Below the pieces are notes generated by a model. The model saw nothing but the letters and a program-made list of their open reading frames with translations. It was not told the DNA's origin and searched no databases. Made by a program: the position numbers and the translations under genes. A stretch of DNA of 64,000 nucleotides from Chamaea fasciata (lineage: Eukaryota; Chordata; Aves; Passeriformes; Sylviidae): positions 2,134,759 to 2,198,758 of the forward strand of contig JARCOQ010000003.1 in the NCBI GenBank assembly GCA_029207755.1. The letters are read 5' to 3'. Positions within the stretch are counted from its first letter, which is position 1. Every line of letters starts with the position of its first letter. Shown in pieces: positions 25,648-35,422 of this stretch.

Positions 25648-26204
25648 TCGTCCTTCAGATGCAGAAGCGCCAGCTTCCAGCTAGCTGAAAGGCTTTGTAA
25701 TTTTTCCTTGCCAAGTAGTGTTTTTGCAAGGCAGAAGAGTCCCCCAAAAAAATTCAAAAAACGGTGGCCTTTAAGGCCAGAAACACCAGCATTACAGCTA
25801 GACTGCTTTTTGCTCGCATCTGTTCCAGAAGCTGCATTTTGCAGAGGTGAAGTAGCTGCAGTTTTTGAGGTGGCAGTAAAAACAAAGGGGGGTAGCGGGG
25901 ATAGGGGGAAAGAAAAACTCTTCCGGTATAAAAAACGTAACTGATTTAAAATACACCCTTTATCGGACGAAAATTATTCAGCTGAAAACGCGGCTGCTCC
26001 TTCTCTAGCCTTGCCTTTTGGATATCTTCTGTACAATTGTTGCGGGCAGAAATGTCCCCCTAATACTAACCCCCCCACCCCGAAAACTCATTATTTAACT
26101 AGGTGAAAACAAGAGTGAAAAAGAAAAACCGGACACAAGTTGCGCTGTACGGGCGGGCTGCTCACAAAAGAGCTGAGGAGAGACGGGAGAGAAACCCTGC
26201 AATT

Positions 26205-26231
26205 CCCCCCCCCCCCCCCCCCAAAAAAAAA
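26205..26231. repeat. C18-A9 homopolymer junction
   Basis: Eighteen consecutive C followed directly by nine A. It lies about 700 bases outside the CpG island. Long poly-C runs are rare and prone to slippage, so the length is uncertain in any assembly. Confidence 0.9.
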
Positions 26232-26250
26232 GCTTCAAATTAAAGACACA

Positions 26251-26889
26251 ACTTACCCTGATGTATTTTTTTTTTCCCCAGAGTAAAACAACATCAAATT
26301 TGGAAGAGCTGGGGATTTAAAATTAAAAACAAACAAACAAACAAAAAAAATTCCCAAGGAAAAAGAAGCAAGCTTTCCCACCAAGAGCTTTCAGGTTAAC
26401 AACAGGCAAACAAAATGCCCCTTTGTTTTGTTGTCACCCGCCTGCGTGCTGCTCTCATTCCGCGCTCCGGCACGGGAGCCTGCGATCAATGGACTCGGCG
26501 GGGGGAAAACTCGTTCTTCCCCCCCAGAAAATACATATACCACCACCGCCTCCAAAAAAAAAAACCCCACCCCCGAATTCAACAGAACTCTGGTGTTCAA
26601 ATACTGAGCGACTTTTTTCTTTCCCCTGATTTATTTTTTTTTTTTTAAATGATGTTTTTCCCCAGGGCAGACGGCTCGGCAGCCGCTCCATGACAAAGAG
26701 CTTCCCCAGCACACCCAGAGCGGGGCCAACTCCGGGTGGGTGGGAAACAAAACAAAACAAAAAAAATTTTAAAAAAAGACAAAAAAAAAAAAACCCGATA
26801 AAATAAAATATAAGAAGACGAAAAAAAAAAAAAAAAACTTCCAAAACAGCGGCGGGAAAAAAAAAAATGGAGAATTATTTTAGAAACGA
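26251..26889. other. Low-complexity flank of the CpG island
   Basis: Contains a (CAAA)n run (about 26,326-26,350), T12 at about 26,634-26,646, and an A-rich block at about 26,750-26,866 made of AAAAC and long A runs. A minus-strand donor GTAAGT at 26,251-26,256 follows an acceptor-like TTAAATCCCCAG at about 26,313, which would define a 56-bp exon. Low-complexity sequence on both sides makes me doubt it. Confidence 0.5.
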
Positions 26890-27201
26890 CCACAACAAGG
26901 GAGCCCTGCGAGGCGCAGTACAAAGCGCGCAGGGCGGCGGGAGGGGAGGAAGGAGCCCGAGGAAAGCAGGAATGGGGCAGGCCCCGGGCAGGCCCCCCCA
27001 GCCCTTCCATAGCGGCGTGCCGATGGGGCTCTGTCGCGACAGGCGCGATACTCACCCCGGGGAGGAAGGAAACGGGCAGAAGAGGCGCCCCACGCCGGCA
27101 GGCCGGGAGCGGGGGGAAGCGGCAGCCTCAGCCTCCTCACGGCCGCGCGGAGGGCGATAGTCCCGACCGGGCGACGAGGCAAGAAGGCTCAGAGCGTTCA
27201 C

Positions 27202-27320
27202 CTGCGGCCGGCAGGGCTCCGGCGGGCCGCTACTGCGAGCCACAGGCCGGGGAACAGCGGCGGCAGCAGCCGGAGAGAAGACACCGAGGGACGCCGCCGG
27301 CTCCGCCGCCTTCACACCGA
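27202..27320 (-). other. Candidate first exon (5'UTR) of the leftward gene
   Basis: The 3' end is set by the donor GTGAAC at 27,196-27,201 after GCCGCAG. The 5' end is a guess from the distance to the GC boxes and the ZNF143 element. An alternative longer version would end at 27,056 with the stronger donor GTGAGTATC. GC-rich open frames cross it, but in a CpG island that is expected and they are not evidence of coding. Downstream exons would be among the candidates at 15.5, 13.0 and 3.2 kb or beyond the left edge. Confidence 0.45.
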
Positions 27321-27404
27321 CTGCCGCGCACCGCCCCGCCTCCCCGAGCACCACCCCCGGGGGGCGGGGCCGAGCGGAGACACGCCCCCCTGGGCGGCCC
27401 CGGG

Positions 27405-27423
27405 GCATGGCGGGAGTTGTAGT
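27405..27423 (-). promoter_or_regulatory. ZNF143/SBS-type promoter element
   Basis: On the minus strand the site reads ACTACAACTCCCGCCATGC. It fits the conserved vertebrate promoter motif ACTAYRNNNCCCR exactly and extends into the ATGC that follows in full ZNF143 (Staf binding site) motifs. Such sites normally lie within about 100-200 bases of the start site. The ATG inside the motif is therefore unlikely to be a start codon. Confidence 0.8.
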
Positions 27424-27468
27424 CCCGGCCCCCCGCCCCGCGCTGAGCGCAGCCCGTGCGCGGGTGTC

Positions 27469-27525
27469 TTACCTGTGTGCAGGTGTGCACCTGTGTGCAC
27501 CTGGGTGCGCGTCCACTTACCTGCG
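27469..27525. promoter_or_regulatory. Cluster of CACCTG/TACCTG E2-boxes with two splice donors
   Basis: Within 55 bases there are TACCTG (27,470), CAGGTG (27,480), CACCTG (27,488), CACCTG (27,498) and TACCTG (27,518), built from an imperfect CTGTGTGCAC tandem repeat. CACCTG is the core recognised by ZEB and SNAI repressors and by bHLH factors. On the minus strand the first and last sites are also excellent splice donors (CACACAG then GTAAGA; GCGCAG then GTAAGTG), so they could instead mark alternative upstream first exons. Confidence 0.4.
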
Positions 27526-27614
27526 CTTCGGGTGCTGCGCAGCGCTGAAAGCCCACGGAGTCCCGGGCTGCCTCAAACAATAACTGCGGCCAGCAGGTTC
27601 CCCCCACCCCTATT

Positions 27615-28032
27615 CTGCTCCTGTGACACCCCACCTGGAATAATGCGTACGGTTCTGGTGTCCACAACGCAAGGAGGGCGTGGAAGTGTTGGAGCAAGTC
27701 CAGAAAAGGGCCACGGACTCATAGCAAACTTCCAGTACTTGAAGGGGAAACTTCAGAGGGGGCAGAGAAGCTGTAGCAATAGGACAAAGAGTAATGGGTG
27801 CACGCTGAAAGAGAGGAAATTTAGGTTGGATGTTAGGAGGAATTTTTTTAGTGTGAGGGTGGTGAGACACTGGAACAGGCTGCCCAGGGAGGTTGTGGAT
27901 GGCCCAGCCCTGGCACTGTTCAAAGCCAGGTTGGACAAGACCTTGAGCCACCTGGTCTAATGGAAGGTGTCCCTGCCCAGGGGCTAGATGATCTCTAAGG
28001 TCTTTTCCAAATCCCTAATATTCTACAATTCC
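27615..28032 (+). mobile_element. CR1 LINE, 5'-truncated 3' end
   Basis: The sequence follows the end of CR1 ORF2 and its 3'UTR. The translated part contains RHWNRLPREVVDG and FKARLD...LSHLV, the C-terminal signature of the CR1 reverse transcriptase polyprotein. After the stop comes GTGTCCCTGCCCAGG, then GATGATCTCTAAGG and ATTCTACAATTCC, the CR1 tail. Compared with the usual CR1 order, the part between GGGCCACGGACT and TAGCAAACTTCCAG is missing (the segment with the 'EERL' region), so this copy carries an internal deletion. It is a dead, 5'-truncated copy in plus orientation, inserted next to the CpG island. The AT/GT microsatellite at 28,033 starts exactly where the element ends. Confidence 0.93.
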
Positions 28033-28130
28033 GTGTGGGCATGTGTGTGTGTATGCATACATACATATGGATGTATAAAAAAATGTATGTGCGTATATGA
28101 GCCCACATATGTATGCGTATATATATATTT
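28033..28130. repeat. (TG/TA)n-type microsatellite at CR1 3' end
   Basis: Alternating purine-pyrimidine sequence built of TGTG, TACATA and TATATA units, interrupted by an A7 run. It abuts the CR1 tail, consistent with expansion from the element's own 3' repeat. Confidence 0.8.
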
Positions 28131-28819
28131 CAACTGAAAGACCCTCCTAGCCACATAAAGAAAGACTATATTAGTTGATTTTGCTCTATGTTTTCCGCAG
28201 CTTAAGATAAATCAGAGCCTTGATGTGGTCTTCAATTTCTTTTTCTTATACGTGGTGAGAAACAGATTTCTAAGGGAAATGGGAGTTTCTATCACCACAT
28301 CATTCAGAAAACATGGTCCTGCCCCAGCACAGCACACAAATGGAGATGCTTTCGTAGTCATCCCACCATGAGCTGCTGAAGAATTCTCCAGGGTCAGAAA
28401 TATTAGTGGTGCCAGGCTGTGTAAGCTCTACCCATCATTAACCTGAGTTTCACTGGCCCTGGGGTTTTTAAGGAGAGATTAAGAGATATAACTCGAAGCT
28501 CCCAGATTATAAGAACAAAAGGGGTCTGGGTGATCATCCCTCGTGATCTCTGGTGTAACCCTGCACATCCCAAAAATAGCTTTTTCCTCAAAGGCATTAT
28601 TCTTTTAAAACACCTGAGATAAAATTAGTCCTGATGGTAAATTCACCACACCCCAGCTTTTGGTGGCTGCTGCAAACAAAGCCCGGTGTTAAAACTGAGC
28701 TCCCCTAGGAGTGTTTATTGCCTTTGGATTTGCTGTAACTTTGTTCTCCCTGCTTGGCAGCTTGTTATACCCTGCCATATTTCCAACCCAGGAATTTATA
28801 GGGCACGCTTTAGTCTCCT
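28131..28819. other. Intergenic DNA, nothing recognised
   Basis: No gene or repeat was recognised between the CR1-associated microsatellite and the first LTR. Confidence 0.4.
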
Positions 28820-29398
28820 TGTTGGCACCCTGGGCACTGAGAATTCCAGACTTTCTGTGCTGACAGGCACTGACCCCCAAGAAAACACTACATTGGACCT
28901 GAGGCCGTGGAACAGGCTTCCAAAATTGAATGATAGAACTGGGATTATGGGTGTGTAGTTTGAATAAAGTGTGTAATATCACGTGGTAGAAAACTTAGAG
29001 TTTAAGGGTTTAGAATACAGTAATATATATATAAAGCAAGATGGAGGTTTTAGGGCAGAGGCTGAGTCCTTCTTTTTCACTTTGTTCTTCATGGGTCTGG
29101 GTGGCATTTTGTAATTGGATAGAAAAGTCCACATTGCGGGCCCCGGGTGGTTGGTTATTGGGTTAAAAGTAAAAATAATTCAGGCGTCATTTCATAATTG
29201 GACAGTTTATTCTTAAAAGGCCTTGTAGAGAGAGAGATAGGACTCCATTTTCAGTTTGTTAGCTCTGAGTGCCGTAGAACTCATTGTTTGTTAGACTGTA
29301 CTATAGATAAGGACTGATAAACATCTGAGTCCGAACCAGAAACACCGTCTCGAGCATTTAATCCCAACTCTGGCAAAAAAAGAAAATAAAACTCAACA
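28820..29398 (+). mobile_element. Solo LTR, family A copy 1 (ERVK-like)
   Basis: One of three closely similar copies in the window. The ends form a short inverted repeat, TGTTG at the start and CAACA at the end. A TATATATATAAAG promoter core lies at 29,024-29,036 and a polyadenylation-like GATAAA near the 3' end. The flanking six bases are TCTCCT on the left and TCTCTT on the right, one mismatch. A 6-bp duplication is typical of class II (ERVK-type) integration, whereas ERVL makes 5. No gag-pol sequence is adjacent, so this is a solo LTR. A short GA run lies at about 29,227-29,237. Confidence 0.85.
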
Positions 29399-29729
29399 TC
29401 TCTTTGCTGAGTTCCCAGTAGCAGCATCCCCTCATCCTCGGCGATGGTGCAAGTGAGACCCTCACCCCGGAGCAGGAGCGTGTCCCACCTCTCCCCTCAG
29501 CTGCTGGAGGTTCCCACGGGACCCAGGCACAGGAGAGCCAGGAACACACGTGCAGGCATGTGGCAGGTGACAGCAGTGCAGAGGCATGGCTGGGGAAGCT
29601 CCTGGCTCCAACTGTGACGTGGAAAACCTGCTGAGTCCCACCTGCCAGCAAGTCATGTCCCAAGCCAGGGAGCAGGTGCTTCCTTTCCAGAGATGGTGGG
29701 AAAAAGTTGAAGGAAATGGGATGGGGAGG
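29399..29729. other. Spacer between two LTRs
   Basis: About 330 bases of unrecognised sequence between LTR family A copy 1 and LTR family B copy 1. It shows no primer-binding site or retroviral frame. Confidence 0.4.
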
Positions 29730-30175
29730 TGATGCCTTAAGTTTTAGCTTTCTTGTTTTTCAGATTCTGTGCTGCCCAGGGGTGCAGCCCTGAGCTCACA
29801 GTCAGTGTCACTCAGCTCTGCACACAGCAGGGACACAAAACAAATCCTTTTCCTGCTGAAGATCAAGGACAACTCTCAGCCCCAAAAGCACAAACAAGGC
29901 TGGGCTGGAGGGAGGAACAAGAAGGATGGGACCTCACAGCCTGGAGCTGGGATTGGACAATTAAACCCCAATGTGCAAATGGACCAAAACTTATAAAAAT
30001 GTAAGGCTTTGTGACTGGCTGTCCATTTTGTGACCACTTTGTGTCCACCTTGGGTGCAGCCCTGGCCAGGCTCCTGTCCTGCCCAAGGTGTACCCTAAAG
30101 GCCTTTGAATAAATCCCTACTTTATTCTCTAGCTCTGTCCAGTCTCTGTTTCAGCTCAGCCTTCCCAAGGCCTCA
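29730..30175 (+). mobile_element. Solo LTR, family B copy 1
   Basis: Begins TGATGCCTT and ends AAGGCCTCA, an imperfect terminal inverted repeat. TATAAAA sits at 29,992-29,998 and AATAAA at 30,108-30,113, followed by TTATTCTCTAGCTCTGTCC, the usual U3-R-U5 order of a retroviral LTR in plus orientation. A second, truncated copy at 43,696-44,061 confirms that it is a dispersed family. Flanking bases show no clear target duplication, so the retroviral class is open. No internal retroviral sequence is attached. Confidence 0.8.
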
Positions 30176-33010
30176 GAAGAAGGAAGGGGTAGGTGGGAAG
30201 CTGCTGGAGTCACGGACAGGCATCGTTCTGGAATGAGAAGCTGCTGTCTGAGCCCTGTGTGCTGCCTGACGTGCTCAGAGCTCTGCCTGTAATGAGTCAC
30301 TTGCCACACGCGTGATGTAACACCACGGTGGTAACAGATCTCATTATTATCCAATTTACATGGGGAAACTGGGGTGTGGAGAGGTGAATATTACGCCTGG
30401 GGCGTCCTGAGACCAGATTACAGGAGGCCTCACGCTGCCATCCCATGCTCACTTTACTAAGCTGTGTAGGAATTAGGTGCAGCTGGCCGAAGCAGACACG
30501 GGGTATGCTGAGGAAAGCCTGGGGGGGAGAGAATTTGTGCCCTGCCATGACAAGTAGTCCCTCTTGCTGTGTTGAATGCGGTCCCCTTCAGCTCCCAAGA
30601 GCTGCTCCAGGTTTCTGTCACACGCTGTGCTCTTCTGCAGCATCCGATGTGTTCCTCACTTTGTCCCTTGGGAGGCTCTTTCCTGATTTTCCCGGCCACA
30701 CCACCCTCCTGCAGGAGACAAAATGATGGCGAGAGATTTCCAATATCCCAAGATCCCTGCTGCAGCCTCTTCCCAGCTGCCTCAAGGATGGGTCCTGGAT
30801 GCCAGTGATGCCAGTGCTGAGCCTGGCCCTGTCCTGGGAGAGCACCTGCAGCCAGACCGGGGCTTGTGCCCCACTTCTGAGGGACCATTTTTATTTAACT
30901 CTAAGTTAGCCCCTTCGGGATGGGTTTCTGTTTCATGAATTGGCCCAACCCCTTCTTATAGCCATGAGAGCATTTATCCTTTGCACAACCCCCTGGCTTA
31001 GCACTGCTCTTGGTTCCCTTTTCATCTCGATCCTGCCTCAGGGTTCATTTCTTCCTCAAAGACATTTCAGAGGAAGCTTAAGAGACGAATCAGCATTACA
31101 AAACATTCCTCTTGTAGAAGAAAAAAAAAATTCAGAAAGCTTTTCTCTCCTTACTTAAAAAAAAAAAAGGAAACAGATGAGTTTGGTGACTCTTCTCAGT
31201 ATTTCCTTACATTTAACACATGTCCCTTGCTATGGAGAAAGGGCAATCATCACTGATGGCTTAAAGTCCTCTGCGACATGCCCAGAGGTCTGGAGAAGCT
31301 GGTGCTAAAAACTGGGCTTCAGAACTCAGCTCCTTGCTGGCAGGAAGCCTGGGGGCTGCTTTTCCCTCTGATCTTCCCGCGTACCCTCGTACCATAAGCT
31401 TGTACCACTTCGTGGAGAGACAGCAGGAAGCTGAGACATAAAATACTCAATGGTTTGGGGGAGTCAAGCTGGACTGAGGTGACCCAGCACCGTGGATAAC
31501 TCACTGGAGAAGGGATGGTGGGTAGGCAGAGCATCACCTCTGCTGACCCATCTCGTTTCACGCCGGCTTTCCCCTCCCAGCGTCGAAACTTTGGAGCTGC
31601 GACTCAGAGAACCGGAGTTCCGAAATAATCTTTGATATTTAAACCACTATTTTCTGTTTTCTGACAGCCACGCGCTGTGCCGGTGCTCGTGTCGAGCAGG
31701 CTCTCTGAGTCAGATGCAAAATAAAGTGACACATGGTCCCCTCTAATGTTCCCATCAGAGCACGTATCGTCCTGTGATCTCACCGCAGCAACGAGGAAAC
31801 AGCCGAGGCTCTTGGCCAGCTTTCTGTGCTGCTCTTAACTGCATATGGCCCCAACAGCAACAGTTCATTCACACCTCACTGCCCCCGTCTATATTATTAA
31901 ATAAAATGATCCCCAGCCAGGGTGGCTTGGCTGGGCTCAAGGCCATGCTACTGAACACTGCATCCCCTAAAGCACCACGACCAGCCCAAAACTCTTCAGT
32001 GCATCTCCTGGCCATGCCCAGGTCATTTTCCAAGTTCAGCCTGCCAGGATGCTTCACCAAGCCCTCCCCAAGACCTTGGAGAGGCCCTTCATTCCTGGGG
32101 GAGAACCTCTGTCCTCCTGCCTCTTTAAACCAGCTGCCTCCCTAGGGTTACAAAACTGAAGTCGGCATCACCTTTCTCATCCAGCCCTTAGGATCCCGAG
32201 GGATTCAGACCTACACCCAGGCAAGTTTCACTGGGGACTGATGCTGCTGGGACTGAGCATGATGACAGGGTGCTGGGCAGCTGCTGGTGCCACAACATGC
32301 TGCAACTCCTGCCTGCGTGGGTAATCAGCGTGGCTCAGTGCCACGAGCTGTGATTAAGTCATTAGTCAGTCGCGTGAAAAATATCTGAGATTACAAGTCG
32401 ATGCCGAATTCCTCCTTGGAAGGGTTGAGAAAATTAATATTTAGCTCTGGTGGACAGGAGGTCAGAGCCTGTCAAACGCAAGACACGAGGCTGTCACCCT
32501 GAGCACAGACACCAGCGTGATCATCAAGTGTTGGGCTTTTCCAAACGAGCACGCTAATTCCTTCGGCTTGGCACAAACTCATCCTTGGGTTCATCAGGGG
32601 CTAATCACCGAATCGTTGTGGAAAAATTGAAGCACCCCGAGCCTGGCAGGTGATTCTTTCTTTCCCATGCCCGGAGGTGTGCACTTGCACCTGCACTGGG
32701 CTCAGGCAGAGCAAAGGGGTGGCTGTGCAATCACCCACAATCAATCAGGCCGGTCGTGTACGCCGATTAAATTGCGTTCCTCCACCGGCTCTTAGAAATG
32801 TAATTTGCTTCGAGTTAATAAGCAAACATCTACCCTCTCAAAGTGTATTTGCAGAGCTGTAAAATCAAGGGGCACTTCATGAAGGCAGAGAGGAGGGCGG
32901 GAGGGAGGGATGGAGCTGCGGTACCAGCACAGCGTTTAGTCAGGATGCTGCCGGAGTGTCACAGGAGTCAGCCACCTGGATGGACATGTGTCAGTCCCCC
33001 TGGCACACAC

Positions 33011-33028
33011 TAATTAATCAATTAATTA
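33011..33028. promoter_or_regulatory. Near-palindromic TAATTA cluster (homeodomain-type sites)
   Basis: TAATTAATCAATTAATTA contains four overlapping TAAT/ATTA homeodomain cores arranged almost symmetrically about the centre. It stands in a moderately GC-rich context. Function is not shown. Confidence 0.35.
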
Positions 33029-33837
33029 TGTGGAACAAAAGCTGTCCTCCTTTCAGAGGACCTCGCTTTGAATTCAACTGCAAAAGAGGAGGTTTAAGCA
33101 GAACGTGAACCTCCTGTCCCTTCGCTGAGGACAGGATTCCACCCCCGTGGGCTCTGGGGTCTATTTCATTGCTTGTCCTTGAATGTGGACCTAGAGGGAA
33201 AGTTTGTCCAGCATTTGCAGCGATTTCTCCACCAGCTGTGCCCTGCTTGGTGCAGTAAGCAAGACCTCCACCAGCAGCTCCCAGGTAAATCTCCTGGGTT
33301 GCTCGCGTGGGAGAAGGTGCTTGGCTGCTGCTCAGCATCACAGCTGTCCCCCCATGGACCATGTGCACACACATCCCAGCTTCCCCCAGACGTCCAGTCT
33401 CAAAATAAAAGTCTTTCTCCCCCACACACCCTTCTTTTTTTCCTTTGTTCTTCTCTAAAACACGATCTCCCAAGCTGTTGTGTGGAAGGACACACGCATT
33501 TTTCCCAGGGAGGGGGACCTAGCAGCATCTCCCCCTCACCCAACCCACAGCGCAACCCGAAGAATGGAGGAGGCAGGTGTGACTCGAGCAAGGCACATTC
33601 AAATGCCTCTAATGAGGCGAAATGAAAACACCACGCGTCGCTCGCTGCAGCTGCTGTAGCCGTCTGGAGGGCGAAGTAGTAAGAAAAAAAATCGGCACAT
33701 AATCAGCATGTGAGTGCTCCCGGCACCCACAGGACGGGTCCAGTTCATGGGTTGGTTGAGGAAACAAAGCAGATTTTGAGTCCTTGAAAACACACAAAAC
33801 CACAGATGTATATATGTTTTTGCTTGCACTGCAGCCA

Positions 33838-33895
33838 TTTTTTTTTCCTTTTTTTGGGCTTTTTTTTTTTTTTTTTTTTGGCTTTTTTTTTTTCT
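33838..33895. repeat. Long T-rich tract
   Basis: Blocks of T8, T7, T19 and T11 separated by CC, GGGC and GGC. It explains the poly-Phe/poly-Lys frames on the two strands. Confidence 0.9.
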
Positions 33896-35422
33896 CCCCC
33901 TCTGCATGTCCTGGAAAAAAAAAAAATCCTCTGCTTTCTGCCTGGGAACTCATCTGCCAGAAGGCCTGCTTGTTGTAGCTATGATTTAAGCCACATGAGC
34001 TGGCTGCGTGGTAACAGAGTAATACTCTTTCTCCGGCTTTCTCACTCGAACAATATGACTAACGCAGTGTTTTCTGGATGGCTTAAGTCTGTCAATCCAA
34101 GGAAGAAGTTCAAGGGAAGGAGGTCACAATGGACTCTGTCATAACAAGGCTTGTTTAATCATTGCTCCGGGGAGATTTGCAGCCAGGACCAGTTTGAAAG
34201 TCCCCCTGAGGCCAGGCTGGCACAGCCACCTTCAACCCTTCATTTTGAGGGTTGTGAGATGTCCCACAGTGGCCTGGCTGTGGCTGGGTTCACCAGGTCT
34301 TTTCCGGGCAGCTCCAGCAGCCCCCAAAAGGGCGGCTCAGACACCACTGGTGATGTGGGTAACATTTTTGGGGAAGGAACTGGAAGGCTCCTACCAGCTA
34401 CAGAGGCGTTGAGCAATGAGCTTCCAGTGTTGGATTCCGAGCATTTCAAATCACTCATGTTCTCCATTCAGCTGCGGGGTCCTGTGGGACAGAGCCAAAA
34501 GCAGCTCTGGATGTTCCTTCTCTAGACCTGCCAGCGCCCATTGTGTTTGCTCCTTCTCTGGGGCCTGCATCTGGATCCTACCAAATGGTTTGGGGTTTCT
34601 CCACTGGATTTTGGAGTCAGCATTTGCCCATGTTTCATTCCTGGACCAATGTGACCGATATCAAATCCCCTGGCTCTCGCCTGAAGGATCAAAACCTTTC
34701 CTGGCCATGCTGTTTAATTTGCATTTACAGTCACTGAAGTTCATTTGGAACGATCTTGTCCTTTCAGCTGGGAAAACTTCCCTCCTTCAGCCCCTCAGTT
34801 TTACCTGGGCTCTCCTGAAGGAGATCACTGGGATGCTGTAGAGGGAGAAGCCCAGTTCTGGAGGTGCCTGCAGGCTCAGGGTACGGCAGCCTGCTGCAGC
34901 CCAGAATGAATCAGAGCTGTGAAAGCACAGGCTGGCTAGCAGAAGCCGGCATCCCACCTTCCTAGCAAGCGCTCAGCTCTGCCTGCCCACCAGCCACGAC
35001 TCCGGGGGCTCCACTGTGTCCAGCATCATCCTGAGGAAGATGCGGCACCATTCAACCCACTCCTGGTGGTCTTTGCCAAACCCCCACCACCACCAAATGG
35101 CCTCTAACGGCTTGGTGAAGGATGGCCCCTAACACATACTGGCTGTGTCTGTGACAATGAAATGACCCCTTCCAGAGTCCCAGCACCACCTCTGGAGAGG
35201 GTTGGTGAGCTCAAGCACTGAGCAGGCATGGGTGAGATGTGGTGTGAGCTGGAGACCACTCAGAGGCAGCTCTTTGGATGGGGTTACCTCCTGCGGGGCT
35301 GCAGCGGGATGTTGCCAGCTGGACTCAGGACTGGGAAGCCACCCACAACACACTTGATTTATTAATATATGTGTTGTCTTTGGGGCTTGATGATGGCCCG
35401 GAAGACACTGGTGTAACCCAGG

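Larger units (their letters stand above)
16147..26250. other. AT-rich noncoding DNA with many A/T tracts, probably intron
   Basis: No gene, RNA gene or confident mobile element was found. Homopolymer A tracts of 10-16 occur near 16,465, 17,888, 19,619 and 19,983. An (AT)n run lies at 22,294-22,313 and a short one near 24,693-24,703. An A/C-rich (CAAAA)n block lies at about 25,602-25,647. Open frames here are short and lack splice signals. Confidence 0.45.
26890..27580. promoter_or_regulatory. CpG-island promoter, probably driving leftward transcription
   Basis: The block is very GC-rich with dense CpG, in sharp contrast to the AT-rich sequence on its left. GC boxes are visible at about 27,331-27,340, 27,361-27,370 and 27,431-27,440. 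A ZNF143/SBS-type element is at 27,405-27,423. Several good minus-strand splice donors follow: GTGAAC after a CCGCAG exon end at 27,202, and GTGAGTATC after 27,056. Two more, GTAAGA at 27,467-27,472 and GTAAGTG at 27,514-27,520, lie upstream of the GC boxes. Donors on one strand only argue for transcription toward lower coordinates, with start sites near 27.3 kb. A bidirectional promoter cannot be excluded, because ZNF143 elements are common in divergent promoters. No TATA box is present. Confidence 0.85.
30176..35422. other. Intergenic DNA without supported genes
   Basis: No exon, RNA gene or mobile element was recognised. The stretch 32,330-32,860 has the non-repetitive, AT/GC-mixed texture of conserved noncoding DNA, but that is only an impression. 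A homeodomain-type palindrome lies at 33,011-33,028 and a long T-rich tract at 33,838-33,895. Confidence 0.4.

Noticed and set aside
27052..27408. 118-codon minus frame starting at an ATG in the CpG island
   Set aside because: The ATG is part of the ZNF143 element, upstream of the expected start sites. GC-rich islands lack stops, and the composition (Arg, Pro, Ala, Gly) is that of translated CpG island.
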